64,000 bases of DNA from JAJTHB01 sp033763775. Lineage in GTDB: Bacteria > Pseudomonadota > Alphaproteobacteria > Rickettsiales > SXRF01. The position numbers and the translations under genes were made by a program. Each line of letters begins with the position of its first letter. Position 1 is the first letter of the stretch. The DNA lies in contig JANRJW010000005.1 in assembly GCA_033763775.1 (NCBI GenBank), positions 1-64,000 of the forward strand. Direction: 5' to 3'. The notes under the pieces are model-generated. The model was not told the DNA's origin. It did no database searches and saw only the letters and a program-made list of their open reading frames with translations. Positions 19,230-29,588 of this stretch are shown here, in pieces.

Positions 19230-19949
19230 TCATGCCACTTCGCCCGCAACTTCGCGGCTGTCGGCGCTTTCGGCTTCCGGATCCTTCAGCACATAGCCGC
19301 GACCCCAGACTGTTTCGATATAATTATCGCCGCCGGCAGCGGTCGCCAGCTTTTTGCGAAGCTTGCACACGAACACGTCAATGATTTTCAGCTCTGGCTC
19401 GTCAATGCCGCCATAAAGATGGTTAAGGAACATCTCTTTGGTAAGCGTGGTGCCTTTGCGAAGCGACAGCAGCTCAAGGATGGAGTATTCCTTGCTGGTC
19501 AGGTGCAGCGGCTTGCCATCCACCTCAATCGAGCGTGTGTCAAGGTTAACAGCCAGTTTCCCAGTGCGAATGATTGATTCGCTGTGGCCTTTACTGCGGC
19601 GGACAATCGCCTGAATGCGGGCAATCAGCTCACCTTTGTTAAAGGGTTTGGTGAGGTAGTCATCCGCGCCGTAACCCAGACCTTTAATCTTCTGGTCAGG
19701 GCCGGAAAGGCCAGAGAGAATAAGAATCGGTGTGGTCACGCGGGCGGCGCGGAAACGGCGCAGAACCTCATAGCCATCAATATCAGGCAGCATCAGATCA
19801 AGAATAATGATGTCGTAATCGTAAAGTTTACCAATTTCGAGCCCTTCTTCACCGAGCTGGGTGGTATCGCAGATGATGCCCTCAGACGCCAGCGACAGTT
19901 CAATGGCTTTAGCGGTGGACGAATCATCTTCAACTAATAGAACGCGCAT
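19230..19949 (-). CDS. ctrA: cell-cycle response regulator CtrA
   Basis: 239 residues, OmpR/PhoB type. The receiver has acidic residues E7-D8-D9, acceptor Asp51 (IIILDLMLPDIDG) and KPFNKGE. The winged-helix DNA-binding domain contains LTSKEYSILELLSLRKG, FLNHLYGG, IIDVFVCKLRKKL and VWGRGYVL, which are diagnostic of CtrA. It controls flagellar, division and methylation genes in alphaproteobacteria. GGGGAG lies just upstream of the ATG, and two CtrA boxes lie in the gap towards fliI, suggesting autoregulation. The tail ends EVA rather than the AA degron of Caulobacter. Confidence 0.96.
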   Translation of the reverse strand: MRVLLVEDDSSTAKAIELSLASEGIICDTTQLGEEGLEIGKLYDYDIIILDLMLPDIDGYEVLRRFRAARVTTPILILSGLSGPDQKIKGLGYGADDYLTKPFNKGELIARIQAIVRRSKGHSESIIRTGKLAVNLDTRSIEVDGKPLHLTSKEYSILELLSLRKGTTLTKEMFLNHLYGGIDEPELKIIDVFVCKLRKKLATAAGGDNYIETVWGRGYVLKDPEAESADSREVAGEVA

Positions 19950-19961
19950 GCGGCTCTCCCC

Positions 19962-19976
19962 TTAAGTTTTTATTAA
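19962..19976. promoter_or_regulatory. CtrA box (TTAA-N7-TTAA)
   Basis: TTAA-GTTTTTA-TTAA, an exact match to the full CtrA recognition pattern, 13 bp upstream of the ctrA start codon. Confidence 0.75.
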
Positions 19977-20011
19977 TTTAGCAGGCTTGCTGGATGCAAA
20001 CCATTAACAGA

Positions 20012-20026
20012 TTAAAGATTAGTTAA
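20012..20026. promoter_or_regulatory. second CtrA box (TTAA-N7-TTAA)
   Basis: TTAA-AGATTAG-TTAA, a second exact match 50 bp from the first. It lies about 106 bp upstream of the fliI start codon and 63 bp upstream of ctrA. Confidence 0.75.
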
Positions 20027-20131
20027 TCACAAAAATTTCATTCAAACAATCTTTAAGTGCATTTTTTTTGAAAAATATCTATAGTTGCTGGTATCTTTGC
20101 AACAGTACCCCAATAGGTAGTGGTTTCCCCC

Positions 20132-21475
20132 ATGCTGGCTGATGACTTGAGTCATATTCAGGAGGTGCGTGTTTCGGGCACGGTGACTGCGGTTCTCGGC
20201 ATGCTCATTGAATGTAGCGGCATGGAGAGGCTTCTGTCTGTGGGCGCGCGCTGCCGTGTCGTTGGCACAGCACGGCCAGGTATTAAAACGCCAGAGATGA
20301 TGGCCGAGGTGGTGGGGTTCGGTGAAAATAAAGCGCTGCTCATGCCGTTTGATTCGCTGGAAGGTATCGGCCCTGGCGCGAAGGTCTATCTCGAAGAGTC
20401 AGCTTCCGTCGTTTATCCTTCGGATGCATGGCTCGGCCGCGTGATTAACGCCATGGGCGAGCCGGTGGACGGGCAGGGGCCGCTGCCGCGGGGAGGCGCG
20501 CCCTATCTGCTGCGCAGCCATCCGCCCGATGCCCATTCACGCCAGCGTGTCAAGGGTAAGCTCAACCTTGGCGTGCGTGCGATTAACACGTTTCTTTCGT
20601 GCTGCCGCGGCCAGCGTATGGGTATTTTTGCCGGCTCCGGAGTGGGTAAATCGATCCTGATGTCCATGCTCGCGCGCAGCTCACAGGCGGATGTGAACGT
20701 CATCGGCCTCATCGGTGAGCGCTCGCGTGAGCTGCAGGAATTCATTGAAGATGATCTGGGTGAGGAGGGGCTGAAGCGCTCGGTCATCATCGTTGCCACC
20801 TCGAGCGAATATGCGCTGCTTCGCCGGCAGGCTGCCTACATGACCATGTCGGTGGCGGAATATTTCCGTGATCAGGGTAAAGACGTTTTATGTCTGATGG
20901 ACTCGGTCACGCGTTTCGCGATGGCGCAGCGCGAAATTGGTCTTTCAGCAGGGGAACCCCCTACCAGTAAGGGGTATACCCCTACCGTGTTTGCTGAGCT
21001 GCCCAAACTGCTGGAGCGTGCTGGCCCGGGTAAGAAGGGGCAGGGCAGCATCACTGGCCTATTTACAGTGCTGGTGGAAGGCGATGATACCAACGAACCT
21101 ATCTCCGACACAGTGCGCGGTATTCTGGATGGCCATATTATTCTCGATCGTGCTATTGCGCAGCGCGGGCGCTATCCTGCGATTAATATTCTGAAAAGCG
21201 TCTCGCGTACCATGCCCGATTGCAATAGCGAGCAGGAAAATGCGCTGATTCGTGTGGCACGCGGTATGCTATCTACTTATGAGGACATGGCGGAGATGAT
21301 CCGCCTCGGCGCCTATAAAAAAGGCACCACCCCCGAGGTTGATCAGGCGATGAATTATTACCCGGCGATTGAGCGTTTCCTAAGCCAGCGCAAGGACGAA
21401 AAAACCAGCCTTGACGAGGGCTATGACCAGCTCGCCGCGGTGTTGGGGATCAAGGATTGGCGCGGCAGTAAATAG
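20132..21475 (+). CDS. fliI: flagellar export ATPase FliI
   Basis: About 447 residues, a type III export ATPase related to F1-beta. Seen: Walker A in GIFAGSGVGKS, GLIGERSRELQEF, Walker B-like DVLCLMDSVTRFA, the AGEPPTSKGYTPTVFAELPKLLERAG stretch (residues ~275-300), GSITGLFTVLVEGDD and RGRYPAINIL. It unfolds and feeds flagellar substrates into the export gate with FliH and FliJ. An upstream GTG (20120) overlaps the AGGTAG ribosome binding site, so the ATG at 20132 is preferred. The two CtrA boxes upstream suggest CtrA control. Confidence 0.95.
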   Translation: MLADDLSHIQEVRVSGTVTAVLGMLIECSGMERLLSVGARCRVVGTARPGIKTPEMMAEVVGFGENKALLMPFDSLEGIGPGAKVYLEESASVVYPSDAWLGRVINAMGEPVDGQGPLPRGGAPYLLRSHPPDAHSRQRVKGKLNLGVRAINTFLSCCRGQRMGIFAGSGVGKSILMSMLARSSQADVNVIGLIGERSRELQEFIEDDLGEEGLKRSVIIVATSSEYALLRRQAAYMTMSVAEYFRDQGKDVLCLMDSVTRFAMAQREIGLSAGEPPTSKGYTPTVFAELPKLLERAGPGKKGQGSITGLFTVLVEGDDTNEPISDTVRGILDGHIILDRAIAQRGRYPAINILKSVSRTMPDCNSEQENALIRVARGMLSTYEDMAEMIRLGAYKKGTTPEVDQAMNYYPAIERFLSQRKDEKTSLDEGYDQLAAVLGIKDWRGSK

Positions 21476-21477
21476 AG

Positions 21478-21560
21478 TGGACGGTGGACGGCGGACGGTG
21501 GACAGTATACAATAAACTGATCATTTTTTTGTCCACTGTTTACCGTTTGCTGTCCGCCGT
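21478..21560. repeat. tandem-plus-inverted repeat between fliI and fliJ
   Basis: The left arm repeats GTGGACGGTGGACGGCGGAC-type units of about 7-10 bp. The right arm (from GTCCACTGTTTACCG to CTGTCCGCCG) is its imperfect reverse complement, and the loop is AT-rich. The same ACGG-unit sequence appears inside ruvA. Confidence 0.75.
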
Positions 21561-21989
21561 ATGAAAGGCCTCTTAACGCTTATCAAACTATCCAAGCGCC
21601 GGCTCGATGAGCTCCGCCGCAAGCTCGGCAATCTCGAAGGCCAGAAAGCGCAATTGGAAGAAGTGCTGCGCAGCTTGTCTGCTGAGCTGGCAAAAGAGCT
21701 TGAACTAGCGGGAGGGCAACCAGAGATGAGCGGCTTTTTTGGCGGGTTTGCCAAGCGTATTCAGCAGCGTCAGGACGCCATTCATCAGGAGATTAAAAAG
21801 ATAGAAATCGAGATCACCAAAACGCGTGATGAAATTTCTGATGCATTCAGCGAACAGAAAAAATATGAGATAGCTGCGGATAATGCCAAGAAGCGCGCCG
21901 CCGAAGAACAAAACCGCAAAGAAACGCTCGCGCTTGATGAAGTCGCTGAGCAGCAACACCGCCGAAAAAACAAAGAGGAAAATGCCTGA
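21561..21989 (+). CDS. fliJ: flagellar export protein FliJ
   Basis: 142 residues, almost wholly charged helix (coiled coil), as expected of FliJ, the stalk-like partner of the FliI hexamer. Seen: LIKLSKRRLDELRRKLG, the LEGQKAQLEEVL heptads, GFAKRIQQRQDAI, then a second coiled half ending in a basic tail. It follows fliI directly, apart from the hairpin repeat, and its stop overlaps the start of the MFS gene by one base. Sequence identity of FliJ is weak in general, so the call rests largely on position. Confidence 0.82.
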   Translation: MKGLLTLIKLSKRRLDELRRKLGNLEGQKAQLEEVLRSLSAELAKELELAGGQPEMSGFFGGFAKRIQQRQDAIHQEIKKIEIEITKTRDEISDAFSEQKKYEIAADNAKKRAAEEQNRKETLALDEVAEQQHRRKNKEENA

Positions 21990-23260
21990 TGTTCCTGCTT
22001 GCCACCCGCCGCTTTGCGCCACTTTTTATCACGCAGTTTCTCGGTGCCTTTAACGACAATATTTTTAAAAATGCCCTCGTGATGTTCATCACCTACAAGC
22101 TGGCAACGCATGAATCCGGCAATGCACAAATTCTGGTGACGCTGGCAGGCGCACTCTTCATCCTGCCTTATTTTTTGTTTTCGGCGATGGCTGGTCAGTT
22201 CGCCGACAAATACGATCGCGCGCGCATCGCCCGCATCACTAAAGTATGGGAGATGGTGGTGGTGGCTGTGGCGGCCGTGGGGCTTTATAGCGGCCATGCC
22301 TATTTCATGTTGTTTGTGCTGTTTTGTTTTGGCGTGCAATCAACTTTCTTCGGGCCAGTGAAATACACGCTGCTGCCGCAGCACCTTCATGAGAATGAAC
22401 TCATCGCCGGCAATGCATATATCGAAGCCGGAACGTTTCTTGCCATTCTGCTCGGCACCATCCTTGGCGGCATCCTGATCATGACGCAGGGCGGTGAGCA
22501 TCTGGTGGTGGCGGCGATGGTTGTGGTGTCGGTAGCGGGGTATCTTGCCAGCCGCTACATACCCCCAGCGCCAGCCCCCAGCCCGCAGCTTAAAGTCGGC
22601 TATCATATTGTGCGCGAAACCTGGGTGATGGTATCGCATGACCGCGAAAACCGCCGCGTGTTCAGAAGCATCATTGGCATTTCGTGGTTCTGGCTCGTGG
22701 GCGCGACGTTTCTTTCGCAGTTCCCGACTTACGCAAAAGATATATTACTCGCTGACGAAACGCTTGTGACATTATTCCTCACAGTCTTTTCTGTGGGCAT
22801 CGGGATTGGATCATTCGCCTGCAATGCACTGCTGAGGGGTAAGGTCAGCGCTGCCTATACGCCATGGGCGGCCGCCGGGATCACGCTATTTACGCTGGAT
22901 CTTGTGCTGGCAAGCGCCGGTGCCGCACGCGGCACACCGGACGCGCTGATCTCCGCAGGCCAGTTTCTCGCGCACGCAGCCAACTGGCGTATCCTGTTTG
23001 ATATGCTGATGGTCGCCATCTGCGGCGGCATCTTCGTCGTGCCGCTTTATTCCATCATGCAGCATGATAGCGCGCCCGAAAGCCGCGCGCGCACCATCGC
23101 CACGAATAATGTGATGAATGCGCTTTTCATGGTGGCGGCGGCGCTCGTGACCGTGCTGCTGCTGGAGATGAATCTATCGGTGCCGCAGGTGTTTGGCGTG
23201 CTTGCACTCGCCAATGGGCTGGTGGCGCTGTATTGCCGCAGGCTTACGCGGCCTGCTTAA
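21989..23260 (+). CDS. MFS transporter, lysophospholipid transporter (LplT)-like
   Basis: 423 residues with about 12 hydrophobic segments. The N-terminus RFAPLFITQFLGAFNDNIFKN is typical of the LplT/Aas-linked MFS group, as are FADKYDRARIARITK (the loop 2-3 motif) and FFGPVKYTLLPQHL. LplT flips lysophospholipids across the inner membrane for re-acylation. The acyltransferase partner is not in the window. It is coupled to fliJ by a TGATG overlap, which is probably coincidental for function. Its 3' end overlaps the convergent CsoR-like gene by 17 bp. Confidence 0.85.
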   Translation: MFLLATRRFAPLFITQFLGAFNDNIFKNALVMFITYKLATHESGNAQILVTLAGALFILPYFLFSAMAGQFADKYDRARIARITKVWEMVVVAVAAVGLYSGHAYFMLFVLFCFGVQSTFFGPVKYTLLPQHLHENELIAGNAYIEAGTFLAILLGTILGGILIMTQGGEHLVVAAMVVVSVAGYLASRYIPPAPAPSPQLKVGYHIVRETWVMVSHDRENRRVFRSIIGISWFWLVGATFLSQFPTYAKDILLADETLVTLFLTVFSVGIGIGSFACNALLRGKVSAAYTPWAAAGITLFTLDLVLASAGAARGTPDALISAGQFLAHAANWRILFDMLMVAICGGIFVVPLYSIMQHDSAPESRARTIATNNVMNALFMVAAALVTVLLLEMNLSVPQVFGVLALANGLVALYCRRLTRPA

Positions 23261-23555
23261 ACAGCTCTTCCAGCTCGGCCACTTTTTCTGCGCGGTTTTT
23301 CTTTTTATCCAGCTGCACCACCTCATCAAGCGCGGCTTCAAGATGCGCGCGCACAATGCGTGATTCAATGGCGCGCAGGCCGGAATGAATCGCCTTGCAT
23401 TGAATCAGCACATCGCTGAGCTTGCGGCCATCTTGCATCATCTTGCAGATGCCGTCGATCTGGCCGTTGATCCGGTTCAGCCGTTTGATTTCGTCGCCGA
23501 AATCAATGGCTGATTTCTGCTGCTGTTTTTTTTCTTTTTTATCTTTTTTTGCCAT
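23244..23555 (-). CDS. CsoR/RcnR/FrmR-family regulator with atypical ligand residues
   Basis: 103 residues: a Lys-rich N-terminus, then the three-helix DUF156 fold (RLNRINGQIDGICKMMQDGRK...DVLIQCKAIHSGLRAIESRIV...HLEAAL). Family members bind Cu, Ni or formaldehyde through a Cys in helix 2 and a His (plus Cys) in helix 2'. Here the first Cys position is Leu (GRKLSDVL); a Cys occurs further along (LIQCKA); the His of AHLEAAL is kept; the last Cys is Ala. Ligand specificity is therefore open. AGGGAGGGG precedes the ATG. Inverted ATACCC...GGGTAT (23556-23594) next to the start could be an operator. Confidence 0.85.
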   Translation of the reverse strand: MAKKDKKEKKQQQKSAIDFGDEIKRLNRINGQIDGICKMMQDGRKLSDVLIQCKAIHSGLRAIESRIVRAHLEAALDEVVQLDKKKNRAEKVAELEELFKQAA

Positions 23556-23654
23556 ATACCCCTCCCTGAAACGTGGACTACCTCTATAGGGTATAAATGC
23601 GCGCCATGCAATTGCTGCGTGGGGGAGTGGGAAAAACCCTTGTCATTAAGGGGG

Positions 23655-23683
23655 TTGACAACGGTTCGTTTGCCACTTAATTT
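23655..23683 (+). promoter_or_regulatory. predicted promoter of tRNA-Ala
   Basis: TTGACA at 23655-23660, a 17-bp spacer and TAATTT at 23678-23683, placed about 18 bp before the tRNA. This is a near-consensus housekeeping sigma promoter. Confidence 0.75.
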
Positions 23684-23700
23684 CACCATCCCTTTGGATT

Positions 23701-23777
<77 letters not shown>

Positions 23778-23815
23778 TTCCACCCTAGTGGAGTGGAAAT
23801 AGAACCGGCCACTTT

Positions 23816-24097
23816 CTATAATTGGAAGAGATGCTTATATTCTCTTTTCAGTATCACTGACTTAGGAGTTAGCCAGGCATCTTGCCCATTAGTTCCGGCT
23901 GAAACGGGGACAGCTACCGGGTATGGCTTGCCAGACACTAAGGTCTGAACAATAAAAACTTCTCTTAAGCCTCTGTTTCCGGGAATTATAAATGGTGGGT
24001 TCTGCATCTCCACGCATAGACAATCAAAGTCAACCCCTCTCGTTTTCGCGGCTGATACGGCGTGTTTTTTCCAAAGTATTGGTAAGTTCTGAGTCAT
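23816..24097 (-). CDS. possible small hypothetical protein
   Basis: A 93-codon open frame in the AT-richer patch after the tRNA. The protein (MTQNLPILWKKHAVSAA...) has mixed composition and no recognised domain. There is no convincing ribosome binding site, and the rest of the 23777-24255 gap is otherwise empty, so this may be noncoding or a decayed gene. Confidence 0.3.
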   Translation of the reverse strand: MTQNLPILWKKHAVSAAKTRGVDFDCLCVEMQNPPFIIPGNRGLREVFIVQTLVSGKPYPVAVPVSAGTNGQDAWLTPKSVILKREYKHLFQL

Positions 24098-24255
24098 GAA
24101 TTCAGTCTATATCAAAACCCTCGAGAAAACAAATTACCCCCTACTTAAACTTTACAATTAAGAAAAAATAGTCCAACTTTATGCAGTCCTTGATATACCA
24201 ATATACATGATTGAAGTAATTTCACCGCAGCCCACCATTAACGATAAAAATTGAT

Positions 24256-24783
24256 ATGAAGAAGAGCTTTTTATTTTTTTCACTACTCATATCGGTGACT
24301 GCCTGTATGGTTAAAACGCCTCTTGATGATATGACCCCACAACAGCTATCCGCACTTCCCGCTAAAGAGCTGTGTTATTGGGCAAACCTTGGTGATACTG
24401 TTGCAATCCCAGAAGCAAGAAGAAGGCAGGTTAATTGTGCACCTGAATATTTGTATTGTGTAGACAACGGATTCAAACCCGGTTCGAAGAACTTTCTTGA
24501 ATGCATAAGTAAATATAACCAGTCCGCTGCTGCGGAACGAGCACAAAAGCAGCAATATTACCAAGAACAGGAACAACTAAGGCGCGATGCAGAAGTGTGC
24601 AACTACAGCACACGTGCTTATGCTACCCAACCTGGAGGAGATTTTAACGACTGTATACAAAAACTTAAATACTATCGTGCAAATCCTTCCGCACCACCAA
24701 TCTACACGCCACCCCCTACTCAAAACACTCAACACACGACATGCGAAATAATTGCTGGTAGATTGGAATGCACTACAAGATAA
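24256..24783 (+). CDS. hypothetical lipoprotein
   Basis: 175 residues. MKKSFLFFSLLISVTAC is a clear lipoprotein signal, with the lipobox cysteine at 17. The mature part has six or more cysteines (ELCYWANLG, QVNCAPEYLYCVDNG, LECISKYN, EVCNYSTR, DCIQKL, TTCEI), a Gln/Glu-rich coiled stretch (~95-115) and a Pro-rich tail. The CxxxxYLYC spacing resembles small cysteine-rich periplasmic proteins, but I recognise no family. Codon use is more AT-rich than that of its neighbours, and it follows the tRNA, so it may have been acquired. No strong ribosome binding site is visible. Confidence 0.75.
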   Translation: MKKSFLFFSLLISVTACMVKTPLDDMTPQQLSALPAKELCYWANLGDTVAIPEARRRQVNCAPEYLYCVDNGFKPGSKNFLECISKYNQSAAAERAQKQQYYQEQEQLRRDAEVCNYSTRAYATQPGGDFNDCIQKLKYYRANPSAPPIYTPPPTQNTQHTTCEIIAGRLECTTR

Positions 24784-24915
24784 AAACTGTATAGCTATAC
24801 AACAAGATCTTCGTGTAGAAACATCATCCTAATACTATGCAATCCCTCTAAGGATTAGTACGCTCGGCTCGATCTTATTCCACTACAGTCCACCATTTAT
24901 CAGTATTGTATCGAT

Positions 24916-26687
<1,772 letters not shown>

Positions 26688-26688
<1 letters not shown>

Positions 26689-27197
26689 TATAACGACAGA
26701 TGTCGTTCCAGTTGCCCTAGGCGCTCCAGCTCTTCGTTGGTAAGTCGTCCATCACGGATGACCAACTTATTCGCCAGTTCAACAAACTTCTTCAGCAAAT
26801 CATTCGCAAGGATGCGATTGCCGTGATGCCCCTCTACCCAGTCTCTCAACACGCGCTGACTTAGCAGAATTGGTGTACTGCCGTCTTCTTTTGTTAGCTG
26901 CTCAGCAAGCGAGCTATCGATAGCAGCCAGCTCATAATCATAAGGCATGTGATCATACTCAGTACGAAGGCACGCAACCATTTCAGAAAGCAATTTATTT
27001 TCGAGCGCGCGTGATACCTGATCGGCCGCTAACATGTAGCTGCCGACTTTTATGACATCTGCAGCGAGGCAATCTTCGGGTTTTTGTGGCAGTTGGGGAT
27101 CGCTTTGCCCACCTAACCAAAGCTGATAAACAGGGGTAAAGCTGGCGACCATTTGATCAATGGTTTTTTTGAGTTCTGGATCGATCATCAAGGCCAT
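26688..27197 (-). CDS. hypothetical protein (helical, TerB-like?)
   Basis: 169 residues, predicted soluble and largely helical, without signal or membrane segments. The C-terminal part (LANKLVIRDGRLTNEELERLGQL) has an acidic-loop-helix pattern reminiscent of TerB/DUF533 domains, but the match is weak. AGGAGA is optimally placed before the ATG at 27197. It lies between lepA (9 bp away) and the ABC exporter gene it overlaps, so it is probably part of one transcript with both. Confidence 0.75.
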
Positions 27198-27205
27198 AAA
27201 ATCTC

Positions 27206-29008
27206 CTATTCATCACCCATTTTTAGCGCAGAGAGGAAGGCGCTTTGGGGGATATTCACGTTGCCGATCTCGCGCATTTTCTTTTTACCTTTTTTCTGCT
27301 TTTCAAGCAGTTTGCGTTTGCGCGTCACGTCGCCGCCGTAACATTTCGCGAGGACGTCTTTGCGCAGCGCTGAAATGGTTTCACGCGCGATGATCTTGCC
27401 GCCGATTGCTGCCTGAATGGGAATCGCGAACATATGTTTGGGAATCAGGTCTTTCAGGCGCTCGCACAGCCTGCGGCCACGGAAGTCCGCCTGCGTGCGG
27501 TGGACGATGAGTGCCAGCGCATCTACCGGCTCGCCGTTCACCAGAATGTTCATTTTCACGAGGTCGGATTCCTGATAGCCCGCCATCTCGTAATCGAAGC
27601 TGGCATAGCCTTTGGAGCAGCTTTTCAGGCGATCGTAAAAATCAAACACCACTTCGTTCAGCGGCAGCTTGTAGACCAGCATGGCACGCGAGCCGACATA
27701 GGTGAGTGTTTCCTGAATGCCGCGTTTTTCTGTGCACAGCGCGAGGATGTTGCCAAGGTAATCATCCGGCGTCATGATGGTCGCTTTGATCCACGGCTCT
27801 TCAATATGCTCGATTTTCGTGACATCCGGCATGTCATTCGGGTTGTGCAGCTCGATCGACTCGCCGTCGGTCAGCATGATGCGGTAGACAACGCTCGGGG
27901 CGGTGGTGATCAGGTCAAGATCAAACTCGCGCTCGAGGCGCTCCTGGATAATCTCCAGATGCAGCATGCCAAGAAAGCCGCAGCGAAAACCAAAACCGAG
28001 CGCGGTCGAGCTTTCGGTTTCAAACTCAAAGCTGGCATCATTCAGGCGCAGCTTGCCAAGGGAGTCTTTGAGGTGTTCAAAGTCGCCAGCATCGGTGGGG
28101 TATAGCCCGCAGAACACCACCGACTGCGATGGCTTAAAACCGGGCAGGGGGGATTCGGCCGGGCGGCGTTCCTCGGTAATGGTATCGCCCACACGGCAAT
28201 CCGCAACCAGCTTGATGCCGGTGATGATATACCCTACCTCCCCGGGGTATAATGACTCCACGGGTATTTTCTTCGGCGTAAACACACCAAGCTGTTCCAC
28301 GGTGTGGGCGGCGCCGGTGGCCATCATGCGGATTTTAGCGCCTTTGGAGAGTGTACCCTCCATTACACGCACCAGAATAATCACGCCGAGATAGGTATCA
28401 TACCAGCTATCCACCAGCAGTGCCTTAAGAGGCAGGCTGGCATCACCTTTAGGCGCAGGAAGGCGCGTGACAATCGCTTCCAGAATATCTTCAATGCCAA
28501 TGCCCGCTTTCGCAGAGATGGGCACGGCCTCTGAGGCATCGATGCCAATCACATCTTCAATCTGCTGCTTGGCGCGGAGGGTGTCCGCGGCGGGCAGGTC
28601 AATTTTATTTAAGACCGGTACCAACTCATGGCCGGAGTCCATGGCCTTATAGACGTTGGCAAGGGTTTGTGCTTCCACCCCCTGCGATGCATCGACCACC
28701 AGCAGCGACCCCTCACAGGCAGCCAGGCAGCGCGACACTTCATAGCCGAAATCCACATGTCCGGGTGTATCCATCAGGTTCAGAACGTAGGTTTTGCCAT
28801 CCTTGGCCTTATATTTCAGGCGTACTGTTTGTGCTTTGATGGTGATACCGCGCTCTTTTTCAATCTCCATGGAGTCGAGCACCTGCTCGGTCATTTCGCG
28901 TTTTTCCAGCCCGCCGCAAAACTCGATCAAACGGTCGGCGAGTGTCGACTTACCGTGATCAATATGGGCAATGATGGAAAAATTTCGGATGAGGGAAAGG
29001 TCGGTCAT
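27206..29008 (-). CDS. lepA: elongation factor 4 (LepA)
   Basis: 600 residues, the standard length. The GTPase domain has G1 AHIDHGKST, switch II DTPGHVDF, and NKIDLP; domains II-III follow, then the LepA-specific C-terminal domain (SYDYEMAGY-like region: GYASFDYEMAGYQESDLVKM) and the basic tail KRKLLEKQKKGKKKMR. It back-translocates or remodels stalled ribosomes. The ATG at 29008 follows a low-complexity repeat region. Confidence 0.97.
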   Translation of the reverse strand: MTDLSLIRNFSIIAHIDHGKSTLADRLIEFCGGLEKREMTEQVLDSMEIEKERGITIKAQTVRLKYKAKDGKTYVLNLMDTPGHVDFGYEVSRCLAACEGSLLVVDASQGVEAQTLANVYKAMDSGHELVPVLNKIDLPAADTLRAKQQIEDVIGIDASEAVPISAKAGIGIEDILEAIVTRLPAPKGDASLPLKALLVDSWYDTYLGVIILVRVMEGTLSKGAKIRMMATGAAHTVEQLGVFTPKKIPVESLYPGEVGYIITGIKLVADCRVGDTITEERRPAESPLPGFKPSQSVVFCGLYPTDAGDFEHLKDSLGKLRLNDASFEFETESSTALGFGFRCGFLGMLHLEIIQERLEREFDLDLITTAPSVVYRIMLTDGESIELHNPNDMPDVTKIEHIEEPWIKATIMTPDDYLGNILALCTEKRGIQETLTYVGSRAMLVYKLPLNEVVFDFYDRLKSCSKGYASFDYEMAGYQESDLVKMNILVNGEPVDALALIVHRTQADFRGRRLCERLKDLIPKHMFAIPIQAAIGGKIIARETISALRKDVLAKCYGGDVTRKRKLLEKQKKGKKKMREIGNVNIPQSAFLSALKMGDE

Positions 29009-29308
29009 AGAAGTGAGATGATTGGATGTTTGGATGATTTGATTATTCGATTAGTGCTTAAACCTCAACATTTAAACATCTATTCATCTAATAATCCAAT
29101 CATCATCTCGCAAACACTGCCACCAGCTTCAGATGCGCAGCAACTTATCTTCTCCCTCTCCTGCTTTAGCGGTGCAGGGGCGGGAGAGGGTAGCTATCTT
29201 TGAAACACAGTTACCATCAACAGAAATGTTTGCTGCAAGAAATAAGCATTGAAAACGCTTCTTAAGTGATGTTAATTATTGGCAATAAACTAAGTTTTTG
29301 GAGGAGTT
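29009..29308. other. intergenic region upstream of lepA and of a small gene
   Basis: It contains the tandem-inverted repeat at 29015-29109. A second hairpin of the CTCCCTCTCC...GGGAGAGGG kind lies around 29153-29191 and may be a diverged relative of the CCCTCACCC-type repeat. A CtrA-like half-site pair near 29262-29275 has a spacing of six, not seven. Confidence 0.5.
29015..29109. repeat. tandem-plus-inverted repeat upstream of lepA
   Basis: The left arm has units such as GATGATTG, GATGTTTG, GATGATTT, GATTATTC. The right arm (CATCTATTCATCTAATAATC and on) is its imperfect reverse complement. The style matches 60925-61012 and the yebC tail. Confidence 0.7.
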
Positions 29309-29578
29309 ATGTTTTACACGGTTATGAAACGACCATTCTATGATAAAGCTGATCCAGTTGACGTAAATCAATATTTTAAACCCGCATCGCTAGTGAGGCA
29401 AAGTTACTTTGACCTTAAATCCGCTGTAGAAGAATTAAAAGAAAGCTTGGATAACGGCGATAGAGCGAGCGCTAGAAAAATTGCCAAACAAGTAGCATCG
29501 CTTGTCCAAGATATCCAAGATGAATTGGAACCTAGGAGGGGGCGTTCAAGTGGGCGGGAAAGAAGCAGATCAAGGTAA
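29309..29578 (+). CDS. small hypothetical protein
   Basis: 89 residues with an excellent ribosome binding site (GGAGGAG, 3 bases before the ATG), so very probably expressed. The middle (LVRQSYFDLKSAVEELKESL ... SARKIAKQVASLVQDIQ) is amphipathic helix, and the tail is Arg/Ser-rich (RRGRSSGRERSRSR), suggesting nucleic acid or acidic partner binding. No family is recognised. It is isolated between lepA and the rRNA methyltransferase gene on the opposite strand. Confidence 0.7.
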   Translation: MFYTVMKRPFYDKADPVDVNQYFKPASLVRQSYFDLKSAVEELKESLDNGDRASARKIAKQVASLVQDIQDELEPRRGRSSGRERSRSR

Positions 29579-29588
29579 ATAAATCGTG

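Noticed and set aside
20971..20982. GGGGTATACCCC palindrome as a metal-regulator operator
   Set aside because: It lies inside the fliI coding sequence, encoding a conserved segment, far from any start.
29262..29275. TTAA pair near the small gene at 29309 as a CtrA box
   Set aside because: Spacing is six rather than seven.
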